A stretch of DNA of 64,000 bases from Anagrus nilaparvatae. Taxonomy: Eukaryota; Arthropoda; Insecta; Hymenoptera; Mymaridae. The translations under genes and the position numbers were made by a program. Shown here piece by piece: positions 1 to 9,378 of this stretch; position 1 is the stretch's first letter; every line of letters starts with the position of its first letter. The stretch lies in the NCBI GenBank assembly GCA_022575985.1, contig JAKSXM010000278.1, positions 496,001-560,000 of the forward strand. Direction: 5' to 3'. The notes beneath the pieces are model-generated. The model ran no database searches and had not been told where the DNA came from. It was given only the letters and a program-made list of their open reading frames with translations.

Positions 1-310
1 GAAGAAAAAAAAACATATAAGTTTAATTAATAATTTTCGTGCCTTTTGGGCAAAGGATGAATAAAATATCTATTGATGTCTGTTAAAGCCTTCTGGGTGA
101 TCTAAAAAAAATATATTTGAGTGATTCTACAATCATCGAGCCTTATAGGCGAGCTGAATCTTTAGCTATCAAGCCTTGAGGGCGATAAGAATAAAAAAAT
201 AACTTATATATATATATATATACTTATATATATATAAATATATATACTATAATAACGTATATATGTGGAAAAAAAATAGAAATAAAAAAAAATTTTGAAA
301 AATTGGAAAA
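1..310. repeat. AT-rich left flank with four degenerate GCCTT-NN-GGGC motifs and a TA run
   Basis: No coding sequence is visible. Four short near-dyad motifs of the form GCCTTNNRGGY occur near 41, 88, 140 and 173 (for example GCCTTATAGGCGAGC). A TA-rich microsatellite runs from about 206 to 250. A similar GC-rich dyad (GCCCCTTGGGGC) occurs near 8630 in the 5' LTR of the neighbouring gypsy element. This stretch may therefore be 3' non-coding sequence of that element, but the 3' LTR was not recognised. Confidence 0.4.
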
Positions 311-515
311 ATAGCCGGGGGACCTTATAGCATACCAATTGCATCTAGATATGCGAGGATGAGTCTTAAAGCTATAAAGCAGCTTCCAGCTTCACATGCG
401 GCGTTTAGTATCTCTTCTGGTTTTTGTTCTAAAACGTCTCGTGGCCAACTGTAACGAGGGTAATCGAAGGGATTTTCTACCGCTGGGGCGGAGAAGTATT
501 TTTTGGATATCTTTC

Positions 516-1289
516 TCATAACTCCAAAGGTCTCTTGCACTCCTGTGACTCTCTTTGGCAAGCTTCTTTGTGCAAGTACCGCATGTGTGCCCTTTTGCAC
601 CGAGGGCACTCAATAATTTTAACTCCTCGTCTGCCACAATTGGCACATACGGGTACTAATTGGGATTTGCTCTTACAAGTCCGCTGGGTGTGTCTCCAGC
701 TATGGCATTGAAAACATCTGCCTGGGGGCGGGTCGACGCTTGCGTCAAATTCCACGAGCTCTAGTTCCTGATACCTGATACCGGTAGTTTTGTATCTAAA
801 AGGGAAGAGTTGGAAGTCGCTTTCCCTGGACGGAGCTAGTGCTATTGCACGGTATGGAACTGGTTTAGGATCTGATTCTGCGTCTTTCCCGTCCATAGGT
901 TTAACTTCCTCTGGGCGTGAAATGGCTTGGGCCATAAAGGGCATAGGTGGAGCTATGGTATTAGGCGGGGAGTTTACTACGCTATCTCTTGGGGCGTCGT
1001 CCGGGATTGGGGCTGCACGGTTTAAGGTAGACCTCTCTTTGCGTATAGCACCAGTCGATGATGACGGTCCCGCGGATAGGGTTGGAGCGTATACAATTCC
1101 ACTAGTGACGGGGGCGGAGGTTGTATCGTGTGCTTCCGTCGTCGTCGTTCTTTCTGGTATCTGCGCTTGGGGCTGGTTGAGCCTTCTTTCGGGGTCTCCC
1201 CCTTCTTCTGCCTCTTGTGTGTTTTCTTGTCTCCGCCATTTCATGTTGAGTAGGCGTTTGCCTCTCCAATTCCCTCTGGCGTTGCTCAT
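516..1289 (-). CDS. Zinc-knuckle ORF downstream of integrase (third ORF of the gypsy element)
   Basis: This 257-codon ORF starts just after the integrase frame. Its first half is hydrophilic and rich in Pro, Thr and Glu. Near residues 195-210 there is a CCHC knuckle (CFQCHSWRHTQRTC, C-x2-C-x4-H-x4-C), followed by further Cys pairs (CANCG and CPRC) suggesting a second metal site. Retroviral-type knuckles normally sit in gag, so a copy after pol is unusual. It overlaps, in another frame, the pol tail at 1102-1308. In the gypsy family this position often holds env, but no signal peptide, membrane segment or furin-like site was seen. After its stop, related Cys-containing frames continue to about 325, suggesting a frameshifted C-terminus. 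Function unknown. Confidence 0.55.
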   Translation of the reverse strand: MSNARGNWRGKRLLNMKWRRQENTQEAEEGGDPERRLNQPQAQIPERTTTTEAHDTTSAPVTSGIVYAPTLSAGPSSSTGAIRKERSTLNRAAPIPDDAPRDSVVNSPPNTIAPPMPFMAQAISRPEEVKPMDGKDAESDPKPVPYRAIALAPSRESDFQLFPFRYKTTGIRYQELELVEFDASVDPPPGRCFQCHSWRHTQRTCKSKSQLVPVCANCGRRGVKIIECPRCKRAHMRYLHKEACQRESQECKRPLEL

Positions 1290-1308
1290 TCCTGGAACAT
1301 GCGTTCAT
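1102..1308 (-). CDS. Basic C-terminal tail of gypsy pol with AT-hook-like and RYNLRPR motifs
   Basis: The frame begins at the base after the integrase stop and encodes 68 residues. It contains a basic GRRRGRPRKK stretch resembling an AT-hook and ends in STRYNLRPRH. A YNLRPR-type ending is common at the C-terminus of gypsy-group polyproteins. It was probably fused to the integrase reading frame and is now separated from it. It overlaps the zinc-knuckle ORF in another frame, so one of the two may be fortuitous. The terminal motif makes this frame the better supported over the first 200 bases. Confidence 0.5.
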   Translation of the reverse strand: MNACSRNEQRQRELERQTPTQHEMAETRKHTRGRRRGRPRKKAQPAPSADTRKNDDDGSTRYNLRPRH

Positions 1309-2394
1309 TTATAAGTTTTTTGACTCAGTTGCTTTGGAATTGGGATTAGGTGAGTATGTTTTCAGTCTAATTAAGTCAACCACGTGTACTTTGGGTATTC
1401 TTCCCGGAGAGTTTTTCAATTCATACACTGTAGGTGATAAAACTTTAGCTATCGTATCCGGTTCCTCGCGTTTTGGCGCTAGTTTCGCTGAAAAATGTTT
1501 TTCTGCTGACGATTGCGGATGAGTCCTTCTAAGGACTATATCCCCCTCCTTAAAGGAGACGTCCAGTCGGCCCTTATTGTAGGGCTTCTTTTGCTTGTCC
1601 CGTTCATCGTCTATATGTTTAGCTACTAAGTCTCGTAGTACGTCAAGTCTTTTTAGTCTGTCTTTCCAAACTTCTGGGTCAATTTCTTGTAATGGTGTAA
1701 TTTCGCCTTCTGTAGGCTGTTCAATTTGCCACCTTAGGCTTTTTACCATTTTAGGCTGACGGCCATAATTCATGTACGCGGGTGATGTTTTTAGCGTTTG
1801 CTGTAATGATGTGTTTACCGCGTGCCGGAATTCGTGCAGATGTTTATCCCAGTCTCTGTGGTCGTTTTCGACGAACATTCTAATCATTTGCTTTAGGTTA
1901 CGGTTCCAACGTTCAGTAGCGTTGCTTTGAGCGTGATAAGGGGGGGGGGTAGTGATTACTCGCACCCCATATTCGCTCATGACCTTCCGGATGTGATCGT
2001 TGTCGAATTCCGAACCATTGTTGGTTAAAAAATAGTTTGGAGTTTCCCAGCGAAAGAGTATGAGCTCTTCGAAGGCATTAGAAATGGTTTTCCCGTTAGC
2101 TTTTCTCAAAAGCTTCAATTCGATCATTCGTGTGAATAAATCTTGGAAAACGATTAAGTATTTGAAACCATTCTTACTTCGCGGGAACTCCATGCAATCG
2201 CCTGCGACTACAGTCCATGTTTGTTCTACTCTGCGTTTTCCCATTAAGCCTTGTGGGGCTGTCTGGACTGTTTTATGCCTTTGGCATTCTAGGCACGTCG
2301 TGACGTATTTTTCCGTGTCGTGGTACATTCCGGGCCAGTAATAATCCGTAGCTAAGCGCTGGTACGTTTTTGCTACCCGAAATGTCCTGACCAC
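1309..2394 (-). pseudogene. Gypsy integrase with substituted catalytic aspartate
   Basis: The frame contains the Cys pair CLEC of the HHCC zinc domain; the matching His residues lie in the preceding frame near 2385. A core with the first Asp in AGDCMEFP follows, then TNNGSEF where TDNGSEF is expected, and the Glu in NATERWNR. The middle D of the D-D-E triad is therefore Asn (codon AAC, one G-to-A change from GAC), which predicts loss of strand transfer. A frameshift near 2383 separates it from the upstream frame. After the core comes a basic C-terminal domain typical of gypsy integrases (KVHVVDLIRLK near the end). Confidence 0.9.
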
Positions 2395-2840
2395 GGCGTA
2401 TTATGCACTTCTTGAAGTGCTGTTAATCTTTGCCCTTTGGGCAGTACTAATCGCCAATTATGTTTATCGCCACTTATTGGGTCTAATAATTGATCTCTTT
2501 TATGAATATATAATCTGTTTTCTTCCACTTTCCAGTTAGGCAGTTTCCACGGCGTTTGTATGACATCTTGCATTCTTCTTAAATACCATGGGTCCGTAAT
2601 TTCTTCTAAGGCAGATATGTAATCAATGTCACTTTCGTCGTCATTTTCTGCCAATTCTTTGTAAGATATTCTGGATAATACGTCTGGAACATGATTTAAA
2701 CTACCTTTTCTGTATACTACGTCGAAGTCCCACTGTTGTAACTCGAGGGCTCGGCGGGCTAACCTGCCGGTCGGTTCCTTTAAGTTGCTTAGCCATTTTA
2801 GGCTGGAGTGATCAAGAACATCTAAAAAGCTTTACTAAGG
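2373..2840 (-). pseudogene. End of gypsy RNase H and RNase H-integrase linker
   Basis: Minus-strand translation from about 2816 gives the end of RNase H (LDHSSLKWL), the connection with a LARRALELQQWDF-type stretch, and then a linker ending at the first two His of the integrase zinc finger (HNTPWSGH). It is joined directly to the truncated RT at about 2822, in a different frame. A deletion has therefore removed everything between RT motif A and the last part of RNase H. Confidence 0.8.
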
Positions 2841-3871
2841 TCGATTTTTGACAAGTATTTTGCCCTTCTCAGCTTATCTAAGGCGAAATCAAGATTAGGG
2901 AGTGAGTAGGCGTTCTTTTCGGTCACCCGATTTAAGTCACGAAAATCCACGCACATCCGATAGGTGTCGTTGCGTGGTACCATAACAGGAGCGCTACACC
3001 ATGAGCTTTTCGAAAGTTCGACTATCCCTAATTGAAGCCACTTTTTAGCTTCTTCTATAGCAAAATATAAGACTTTCGGTGACATTCTTCTTAACTTGTG
3101 TCTTACTGGTGTGGCATCAGGTTTGACCCTTATTTTGTGCTTAATGAGATGTGTTCTTCCATGGGGCTGTGGCTGTGGGGGCAGGCATACTTTTACCACT
3201 CGCATAATTATATCCTTTTGTGACGCCGAAATTTCTTCAATTCCCGCGCACTTTCCGTAGAGCTTTGGATCATTTTTACTTTTATGCGCGTTAAATTTAT
3301 GCCATTGTCCGCTGCCGTGCCTTCGCCTCCATTCGCCTGCACTTGCACAAATTTCTAGGCCAAAAACTTTTTCGAAGTCTACGCCAAATACCATGTCATA
3401 TTGTAGGCTTTCAGAAATTTTTAGGTCTATAGGTTCCGCTTGTCCATCTACGTCAAACCAAACCTTCAGTACTTGGTTTACTGGGGAAATATTTCCCGAG
3501 GCGTCAATTAATGCTGACCCTATGGGCTTCAGCCTATCTTTGTACTTTTCTGCGTATTTTGGACCTAAGTAGGAAGTCATAGAGCCTGAATCACAAAGAT
3601 CTTTCATAATTATGCCGGCTATGTTTATGTCAAAGAAAAGGTGGTTATCGACGTGACTGGGGTCGCAATTTTCCGGGTTTTCTGACATGTTCTCGGCTAA
3701 TTGGTGAATTTCTTGTGAGGTTTCTTGATTTTCCCTCGAGTTTTCATTTTTTTGTGTTTTATTGACTTTTGAGTCGTTTGTGACAGATGCATCGACAGGT
3801 TCGCGTCCTTGGACAAGGTTGACCTTATTTTCGTCGACGTTTTCTACTAACACACGGCTCTTGTCGTTCAT
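2822..3871 (-). pseudogene. Gypsy protease and N-terminal reverse transcriptase, truncated by deletion
   Basis: The 349-codon frame opens with a hydrophilic region and has a retropepsin-type active site (LCDSGSMTSY; DSG in place of the commoner DTG). It continues into the RT fingers (SSWCSAPVMVPRNDTYRMCVD; FRDLN) and stops right after motif A (KIDLSKAF). The YxDD catalytic box and most of RNase H are missing. The next bases, in another frame, encode the end of RNase H. Protease upstream of RT in one frame is normal for the group; the stop at 2822 is created by the deletion junction. Confidence 0.88.
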
Positions 3872-4036
3872 TTCTGTTTGTGTAGTTACGCTTGTGACTC
3901 CATTATTTAGCTGGAGGTCGTTGGAGCCTGACCCGTCCCCAGCTGAGCGTTTTCCGCTTTATATTGTGTAGCCACAGGGCAGGAGCAGTTGGTGTACATA
4001 ACTCCTAATCTGCCGCATAGCAAACAAATATCCAGC
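3872..4036 (-). pseudogene. Gag-pol junction disrupted by a 25-bp tandem duplication
   Basis: The 13-mer AGCTGGATATTTG (minus strand) occurs twice, 25 bases apart, around 4020-4060. The duplication adds a TAA and shifts frame by one at the end of the gag knuckle frame. Before the duplication the frame would have run into a second Cys pair (CLLCG). The remainder to 3872 has no independent ORF. Confidence 0.6.
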
Positions 4037-4819
4037 TTATTTAGCTGGACAAATATCCAGCTGTGGGCATTGCAGAGTTCTGTGGTTTGCGTCTTGGCAC
4101 AGAACGCAATAGGCGGGGAATCGCGGCTTATTAATTTTGGGCCGGCGTGCGTTATTTTGTGAATTTTGTAGGTTATTCACATTATTATAATTATTTTGCG
4201 ATGTTGAGAATTGCATGCTTGGAATTGAACCCTGATTCCATTGTTGCATCATTTGTGCAAAATAATTTGGGTCCGCAAATGTGTAGGGAAACCAGGGGTA
4301 AGGTGGTGAAGCCATAGGCTGCATTACAGGCTGCAATTGCTGTTGAGGCTGTGATCTTGGCTGCTGTTGACCCCCCCGCTGTTGCTGTGTCTGACGCTGC
4401 TGCTGAGCACCTTGTTGCTGCCTTTGCTGAGTTTGATGATTATTATCACCAGGAGTCGTTAATGCAGCCAGTTCATCAGTCTGTACCTGTTTACCACGCC
4501 CTTTGGGCTTGCGTTTCCCTTTGTTAGTTGTACTTTCTGGTTCGTCTTCGGTTTGAGGCATATTCACTGAAGCATTGACAGCTTCGGTGACGGCCGCTAT
4601 TTTAGCTTTCACGGTTTTGTCGTCATAAGCTAAATCTGGTATCTTTGACTTTTCTTTGCTTTTTGGGGCTGAATATTTATTTCTAACTTCGGCTAACTTT
4701 TCGTGCTTCAGGCCCAAGTCCATTAATTTGCCAAAACTTGTGATAGTGATGGTTAGCCTATAGGCTTCTAGACTTCGTTGGTATTCTGGGTGAAGTACCC
4801 TGAGAGCCATTTCCACCAA
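4037..4819 (-). pseudogene. Gypsy gag, C-terminal half with Q-rich linker and CCHC knuckle
   Basis: The 260-codon frame contains a Lys-rich stretch, a Gln-rich low-complexity linker (about residues 125-165) and, near the C-terminus, one CCHC knuckle (CVLCQDANHRTLQC, C-x2-C-x4-H-x4-C). This is a nucleocapsid-type organisation, expected to bind element RNA in the particle. It is separated from the N-terminal gag by the G-rich minisatellite at 4862-5035 and about 300 bases without an open frame, so gag is not continuous. Confidence 0.75.
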
Positions 4820-4861
4820 CTTTTAACATGGAACATTTTTATAGGGAGAGGGTACTTCGGA

Positions 4862-5035
4862 ACTGGAAAATTAAGGGGGGGGGGTCAAATATGTCCCATT
4901 TAAGGGGGGGTCAAATATGTTCCATTTAAGGGGGGGGGGTCAAATTTGTCCCATCTAAGGGGGGGGTCAAATTTGTCCCATTTAAGGGGGGGGGGGTCAA
5001 ATATGTCCCATTTAAGGGGGGGGGGGTCAAATGGG
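4862..5035. repeat. G-rich minisatellite inside the gag region
   Basis: About six consecutive units of 26-30 bases, each a run of 7-10 G followed by TCAAATATGTCCCATTTAA, with small differences in G-run length and a few substitutions. It lies between the two gag halves, so it arose or expanded after loss of function. Each unit carries one G-run, giving possible inter-unit G-quadruplexes on the plus strand. Confidence 0.9.
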
Positions 5036-5300
5036 ACTTGGAATAATTTCAATTTTGGGACTTAGAATAATTCGGGTTTAGGGACTTTGAATATTTTTGA
5101 TTTAGGGACCTAGAATAATACACGTTTAGGAAATCATAATAGTTTGGGTTTAGAATCTTAACATTTAGTAAAGGTGATAATTACAAATTATAAAAATAGG
5201 AAATTGTATTGTTTTTTGTGTGTCTATGCTGTAAGATTACAGATGTAAGTAAACATGTTCCATGCATTTTGGTTGTGTGTACACAAACCGGCTATAAGTT
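5036..5300 (-). other. Non-coding interval within gypsy gag region
   Basis: AT-rich sequence between the minisatellite and the gag capsid region. Near 5020-5110 there are short degenerate repeats of a GGGACTTGGAATAAT type. No open frame with gag-like content was recognised. Confidence 0.5.
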
Positions 5301-5304
5301 TTTT

Positions 5305-6390
5305 TTCACTAGGGCGTTGCGACAATTTATCAGCTATTGCCCTGAAAGCACATAAAAATGTAGCCATGTTTTCGCCCTTTCCTTAAGTCCTAGTTCGAGA
5401 TAATCCTCGTCTTCCATATACGGGACAAAGCGGTTACGGAAGGCTAGTTCAAAATCTTCCCACGTATCAAGGCTATCTCGATCCGTTCTTTACCATAAGA
5501 TGGCGTTGTCTTCGAACATTGACGTTAGGCCGTATTTTATTTGTATAAACGAGAGGCCTGATGTTTCGTAGCAGTCCTTAAGCTTGAACAAAAATTCTTC
5601 GGTTTTCTTGGTGTCGCCATTGAATTTTAGGTTCCACATCTTGAGCACTTTTCCGGCTTCTGTGCGCTTGGATAGGCTGAAATTAAAGGACTTCTTCGTG
5701 CTGGACATAACCACAATTTCGGATCCTTCCGTATCTTCTAAGGCTGAATTCATAAAGATGTTTTTCTCACAATTCTCGTTTTTTGTAGTTTTTAGAGATT
5801 TTGCTTTTATGCTGCCATTTTTGCTTGTATTGTTTTTCTTTTTGTTTTCTTTTTGCTTGAGGTTATTATATTTGTTAATTTCTAATCTTTGTTGTTCTAT
5901 GAACTCTTGTTCTTTTTGCAGCTTTTCATTTTCTGCTTTTGTGTGTTCCCTTTCTTGGGAGCTTTTGCTGGAAATCGACGCATGTGATCTCAAAGAGCCC
6001 GCTGAGCTGCCCCATTGGCTTATGGTTCTCTCTTTACGGAGTTCTTCCATTACCTCCTTCGCTAACGCTACTTCTTTTCGTAAGGCTGCTCTTTGCTTCC
6101 GCAAAAAGGGCTAGCTCTCGCTGGGCAGCTGACGGAGTTTCAGCTAACGACATTTCCGAGCTGCTATATGCGTTCTCTTCAATATCAGCCAAGTCACCGT
6201 TGTCATCGTCGATTCCTGAATTCTGTACGTGTTGTTTATTTTCTGAATTTATTATTTGGTTTTGCTTATTCAGAGACCCTCTTGCGCTTCCTGGAGCTGG
6301 AGGCTGAGCCAAAACGATACTGTGTGGTCGAAAATCAATCGGGTAATTATCCCACATTAGACTCTCCGTCTCGCCTTGCGGAGTCTGCAA
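5305..6390 (-). pseudogene. Gypsy gag, N-terminal and capsid region, frameshifted with in-frame stop
   Basis: Frames at 6034-6390 and 5490-6104 form one polar protein broken by a frameshift near 6040-6100. It has a Ser/Asn-rich start, a long Lys/Glu/Gln helix of coiled-coil type (about 5850-6100), then a capsid-like part with FNGDTKKTEEFLFKLKD. A TAA at about 5487-5489 follows DNAILW where a Tyr/Trp codon is expected. The same frame continues afterwards with the capsid-type pattern DTWEDFELAFRNRF to about 5330. This is the retrotransposon gag family by pattern. Confidence 0.75.
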
Positions 6391-7197
6391 CCACTGCTGC
6401 CTGTTGTTTCCAGGCTTGCCGCTTTCATAATTACTACGTGCGCTGGATTTCGCGAACCTAGTAATTGGCAGCGACGAGCGAGTCCTTGGAGTTTTACTGC
6501 TTGGTAGTAACTTTTTTTTGACTTATACAGCCGTTTTGAGGCGTTTCAGAAATAAGATCGTTCGAGTTTGTTGGCCTCTCGTAACCAGTATTCATTACGA
6601 GGCCACAGTTTGCCGTAGTTGACGTAATTGGGTTGCTTACGTTAACGCCCGGGGCTGCCATTGCTGTCGTAAGAACTGCTTGGTCACTGCTCGCATTGCG
6701 AGTTAAGGCTTTGGCATAATTCGATCGATTTTGTGAGTAATGAGCTGTCGTAACTACGGGCGCGCTATAGGCTAGATTCTTAAGCCTTATACCTGCTAAC
6801 TCCGAAACATGTCCTTTATTATTTGAAATTAATTATAGTTATTATTAAATTAAAAAAAATTCAATTTATTTTCTTTGTAAAAATTATATGGCTTTGTTTT
6901 TATTTCCTAATACTAATTCACTCATACTGCATACGGCATTCATACTCGTTTTTATTTTGTTTATTTTATTATCTTTTGTTTATAATTTAATAATTTTAAA
7001 TTTTTGATTAACTAATTTATTTATTATTGTGCTTATGTTCACTTTATTTTGTGTGGGTATAATTTTTTTTTTTATGTGGGCTGAACATGTATTTTATTTA
7101 TTGCAGCAGAAAAAAAAAATTTTTTTTTGAGCTTTTTCTTAAAATGCAAATATGAGAAAATTTTATTTGTAAAGGTTTAAGTTAATTTCTAGAGCCC
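6391..7197 (-). other. Untranslated leader of the gypsy element
   Basis: Sequence between the primer-binding site and gag. No convincing frame was found. The part at 6440-6790 is less AT-rich than the part next to the LTR (6800-7190), which is very AT-rich with T and A homopolymers. Confidence 0.5.
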
Positions 7198-7215
7198 AGA
7201 ACGTTGTGAGCACCA
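7198..7215 (-). promoter_or_regulatory. Primer-binding site of the gypsy element
   Basis: On the minus strand TGGTGCTCACAACGTTCT follows the inferred 5' LTR end with a 3-base spacer. It begins with TGG, the complement of the tRNA 3'-CCA, as expected. The tRNA species was not identified by eye. Confidence 0.75.
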
Positions 7216-7522
7216 TTTTATAACGGGGTATTTTCGGTTAAATAAATAATTTATAATAATATACATACATACGTATTTATTAATATATTTATATTTAAAG
7301 AGCACCTTTCAATAAATATATATGTGTGTATAATTATTTGTTAATAATAATGATAATAAAATAGGGGGAAATTACCTCTGTTGTTTGGCTAGCTGCTGCA
7401 TGAGGCTTACCTCCTTATTTAGTAGAGGGGGTTTACTAGGTCAAGAATATGTAAATTTAATGTGTACGAACAAGTGGGGTAGGTGAACATGCACGTGAAT
7501 TTTTATAAAAAAAATATACACT

Positions 7523-7539
7523 TAATTTCAATAATTAAT
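7523..7539. repeat. Target-site duplication of R1-like insertion, left copy
   Basis: TAATTTCAATAATTAAT, identical to 8581-8597, lies immediately outside the poly(T) end of the insertion. Confidence 0.92.
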
Positions 7540-8580
7540 TTTTTTTTTTTTTTTTTTTTTTGGGCCCCTTTTCGTAGGACGAGGAGAATGCATTTACGCA
7601 TACCATACACCGCGTACTGTATGGTTATGTGGGACTCAACCTCAAATTTGTATCTGGGGTTGCCCAGATATACACAGTTGAGGAATTACAATACCCGCTA
7701 AACTCCCTACCCTCCTGCATTTATGACAATATCATAGAATCCGGACCGGGACTCCCTGTTTAGATATTACTTCGGTCCGGAAACAATGCAGCCAAGGCAT
7801 TTCTTCGCCATACCCTGTCGATAAAGGAGGATATTTTTCTACGAGAGGAAATCTTCCTCCTTTGTGCTAATCAGTGTCGCCTGTACGTACTCTGCCACAC
7901 TGTACCATTTAGTGGCAATGCGTAGCATTTCCGGAATGACTCCTTCCGGCCTCCATTCATCGAAGGGCGGTCGCCCTTCAGCGAAGCGAGGACACCCAAA
8001 AAAGGTGTGCTCAGCGGTATCCAGCTCGCCCAGGCAATGCAAGCATTCCGGAGATGTCACCTTGCTCCACTTGAAAAGCATATCGCGGAAATAACGGTGA
8101 CCAGTTAGGAACTGTGTGAGGTAGAAGTCTACCTCTCCATGATCACGGTTCATCCAGCTTTCCAAATCGATGATAGAGCGGTGCCTCCAACGTCCCCTCG
8201 GGTCACCATTCCACCTATACTGCCAGCATTCCATTGTGTTGAAGCGAGCGCGAACGGAAGCTATGTCGCGCTCTTCTTCCTCACGATTACAGATCGCCTG
8301 CCTTTCCAAGGCAAGCAGATCGATGGGAATCATTCGAGCCACCACCTGGATCGCTGGCTCTGATACTGTCTTGTACGAGCAAGCGATTCGAAGTGCCCCC
8401 TGCCTCTGTACTGCCTTTAGTTTCTTGTATTACTTTTTTATGCGGACATTGTTCGCCCACACCTTTTCACCGTAGAGCAAGATAGAGTTGACTGTAGACA
8501 TCAACAGCCTCCTCTTCTCTGATCTGGGACCGCTGATGTTAGTCATCAGCCACGAGAGGGACTTTGTCACCCGGCCAGCC
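7540..8580 (-). mobile_element. 5'-truncated R1-clade non-LTR retrotransposon inserted in the gypsy LTR
   Basis: The insertion has a run of about 21 T at its left end (poly(A) tail on the minus strand), the end of an R1-type ORF2, and perfect 17-bp target duplications. It stops inside ORF2 at 8580, the 5' truncation typical of target-primed reverse transcription. The untranslated 3' part is 7561-7838. It is younger than the gypsy LTR that it splits. Confidence 0.93.
7839..8580 (-). pseudogene. C-terminal part of R1-type ORF2
   Basis: The frame runs from the truncation point at 8580 to the stop at 7839. It includes the post-RT segment (RRLLMSTVNSILLYGEKVWA) and the C-terminal Cys/His motif near CLHCLGELDTAEHTFFGC, whose spacing matches the zinc-knuckle domain of R1/TRAS-like elements. 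A TAA at 8430-8432 interrupts the frame. RT and endonuclease domains are absent because of the 5' truncation. Confidence 0.88.
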
Positions 8581-8597
8581 TAATTTCAATAATTAAT
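8581..8597. repeat. Target-site duplication of R1-like insertion, right copy
   Basis: TAATTTCAATAATTAAT directly follows the truncated 5' end of the R1-like copy and equals 7523-7539. Confidence 0.92.
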
Positions 8598-9378
8598 AAT
8601 ATTTTTACCATTATTTTTATACAATCTAATGCCCCTTGGGGCTATCAATAACTATTATATATTTAATTTTATTAATTTTTAATTATTCTAATATCGCACA
8701 CACACACAGACGAAAAACTCTGAAGCACGCTTTTGTATATACGTGTATGTATTTTACCGTCGACTGATTATATCTCGTAGATGAGTTGTAGGCCATAACT
8801 TGGAGTCGGCTTCTTGATGCTGTGGTTGAATCATCGGTAGGAAGTCTTTCCGTATGAAGTCCGTTAACAATTTGATCGAGATTTTTAATAATAATTGTGC
8901 TCCGCGAATGGCAGTTGCTACACAATGTATTTGCTCGAGGTCGAGATTCTATTTAATTTGTGCCCGTAGGCTATCACTGATTTTATTAATAATAATAATT
9001 AATTTTAATTATATTTAACTTTACTTGTGCACTATGAGCTTTAAATTTCAAAACCGGAACGTTTTAATGTGGCTTTTGTTGCAAAACCCGGAGCCACATG
9101 TGGTTTCTGTCAAAGTCAAAGACCACTTGTATTTCTTTTCTGCTAGCGGAAATCTTCTTCGCTCGTTTCTCTCTTTTCTCTCTTTTCTTATTCGCTGCCC
9201 GCGGCGCTCGTTGACTACGCGGTGCTGCTACTCGCGCCTGGCGGCTGTATTCTTTTTTTTTAAAAACTATATACTGGCTGATACTGAAGCTATGTGTGTG
9301 TGTGTGTGTGCATGTAAATTTAAATGTTTATAAAATAAAATAATAATACCATTTGTAACCCGAATTTGCTTCGTTACA

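Larger units (their letters stand above)
1..9378 (-). mobile_element. Ty3/gypsy LTR retrotransposon, decayed, minus strand
   Basis: Reading leftward from 9378 there is a 5' LTR, a primer-binding site, a gag region with a CCHC knuckle, protease and the beginning of RT, the end of RNase H, integrase, and an extra ORF. Protease-RT-RNase H-integrase is the Ty3/gypsy order. The element cannot be active. It has an in-frame stop in gag, a frameshifting duplication at the gag/pol junction, a deletion of most of RT/RNase H, a frameshift into integrase and a substituted catalytic Asp. The 3' LTR is not recognised and may lie left of the window. The right boundary at 9378 abuts a decayed exon of another gene. 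Confidence 0.85.
7219..9378 (-). repeat. 5' LTR of the gypsy element, interrupted by an R1-like insertion
   Basis: On the minus strand the LTR begins TGTAACGAAGC at 9378 and ends CGTTATA at 7219, a nearly perfect terminal inverted repeat (TGTAACG/CGTTATA). The primer site follows directly. Without the 1.04-kb insertion and its duplicated 17 bases the LTR is about 1.1 kb. It contains TG and AC microsatellites (about 9292-9312 and 8696-8707). The partner LTR was not recognised, so the boundaries rest on the inverted termini and the primer site. Confidence 0.7.

Noticed and set aside
325..1289. Envelope gene in the third position of the gypsy element
   Set aside because: No signal peptide, transmembrane segment or cleavage site; a CCHC knuckle is present instead.
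790..1314. Plus-strand ORF of 174 codons
   Set aside because: Antisense shadow of the zinc-knuckle ORF and pol tail of the gypsy element.
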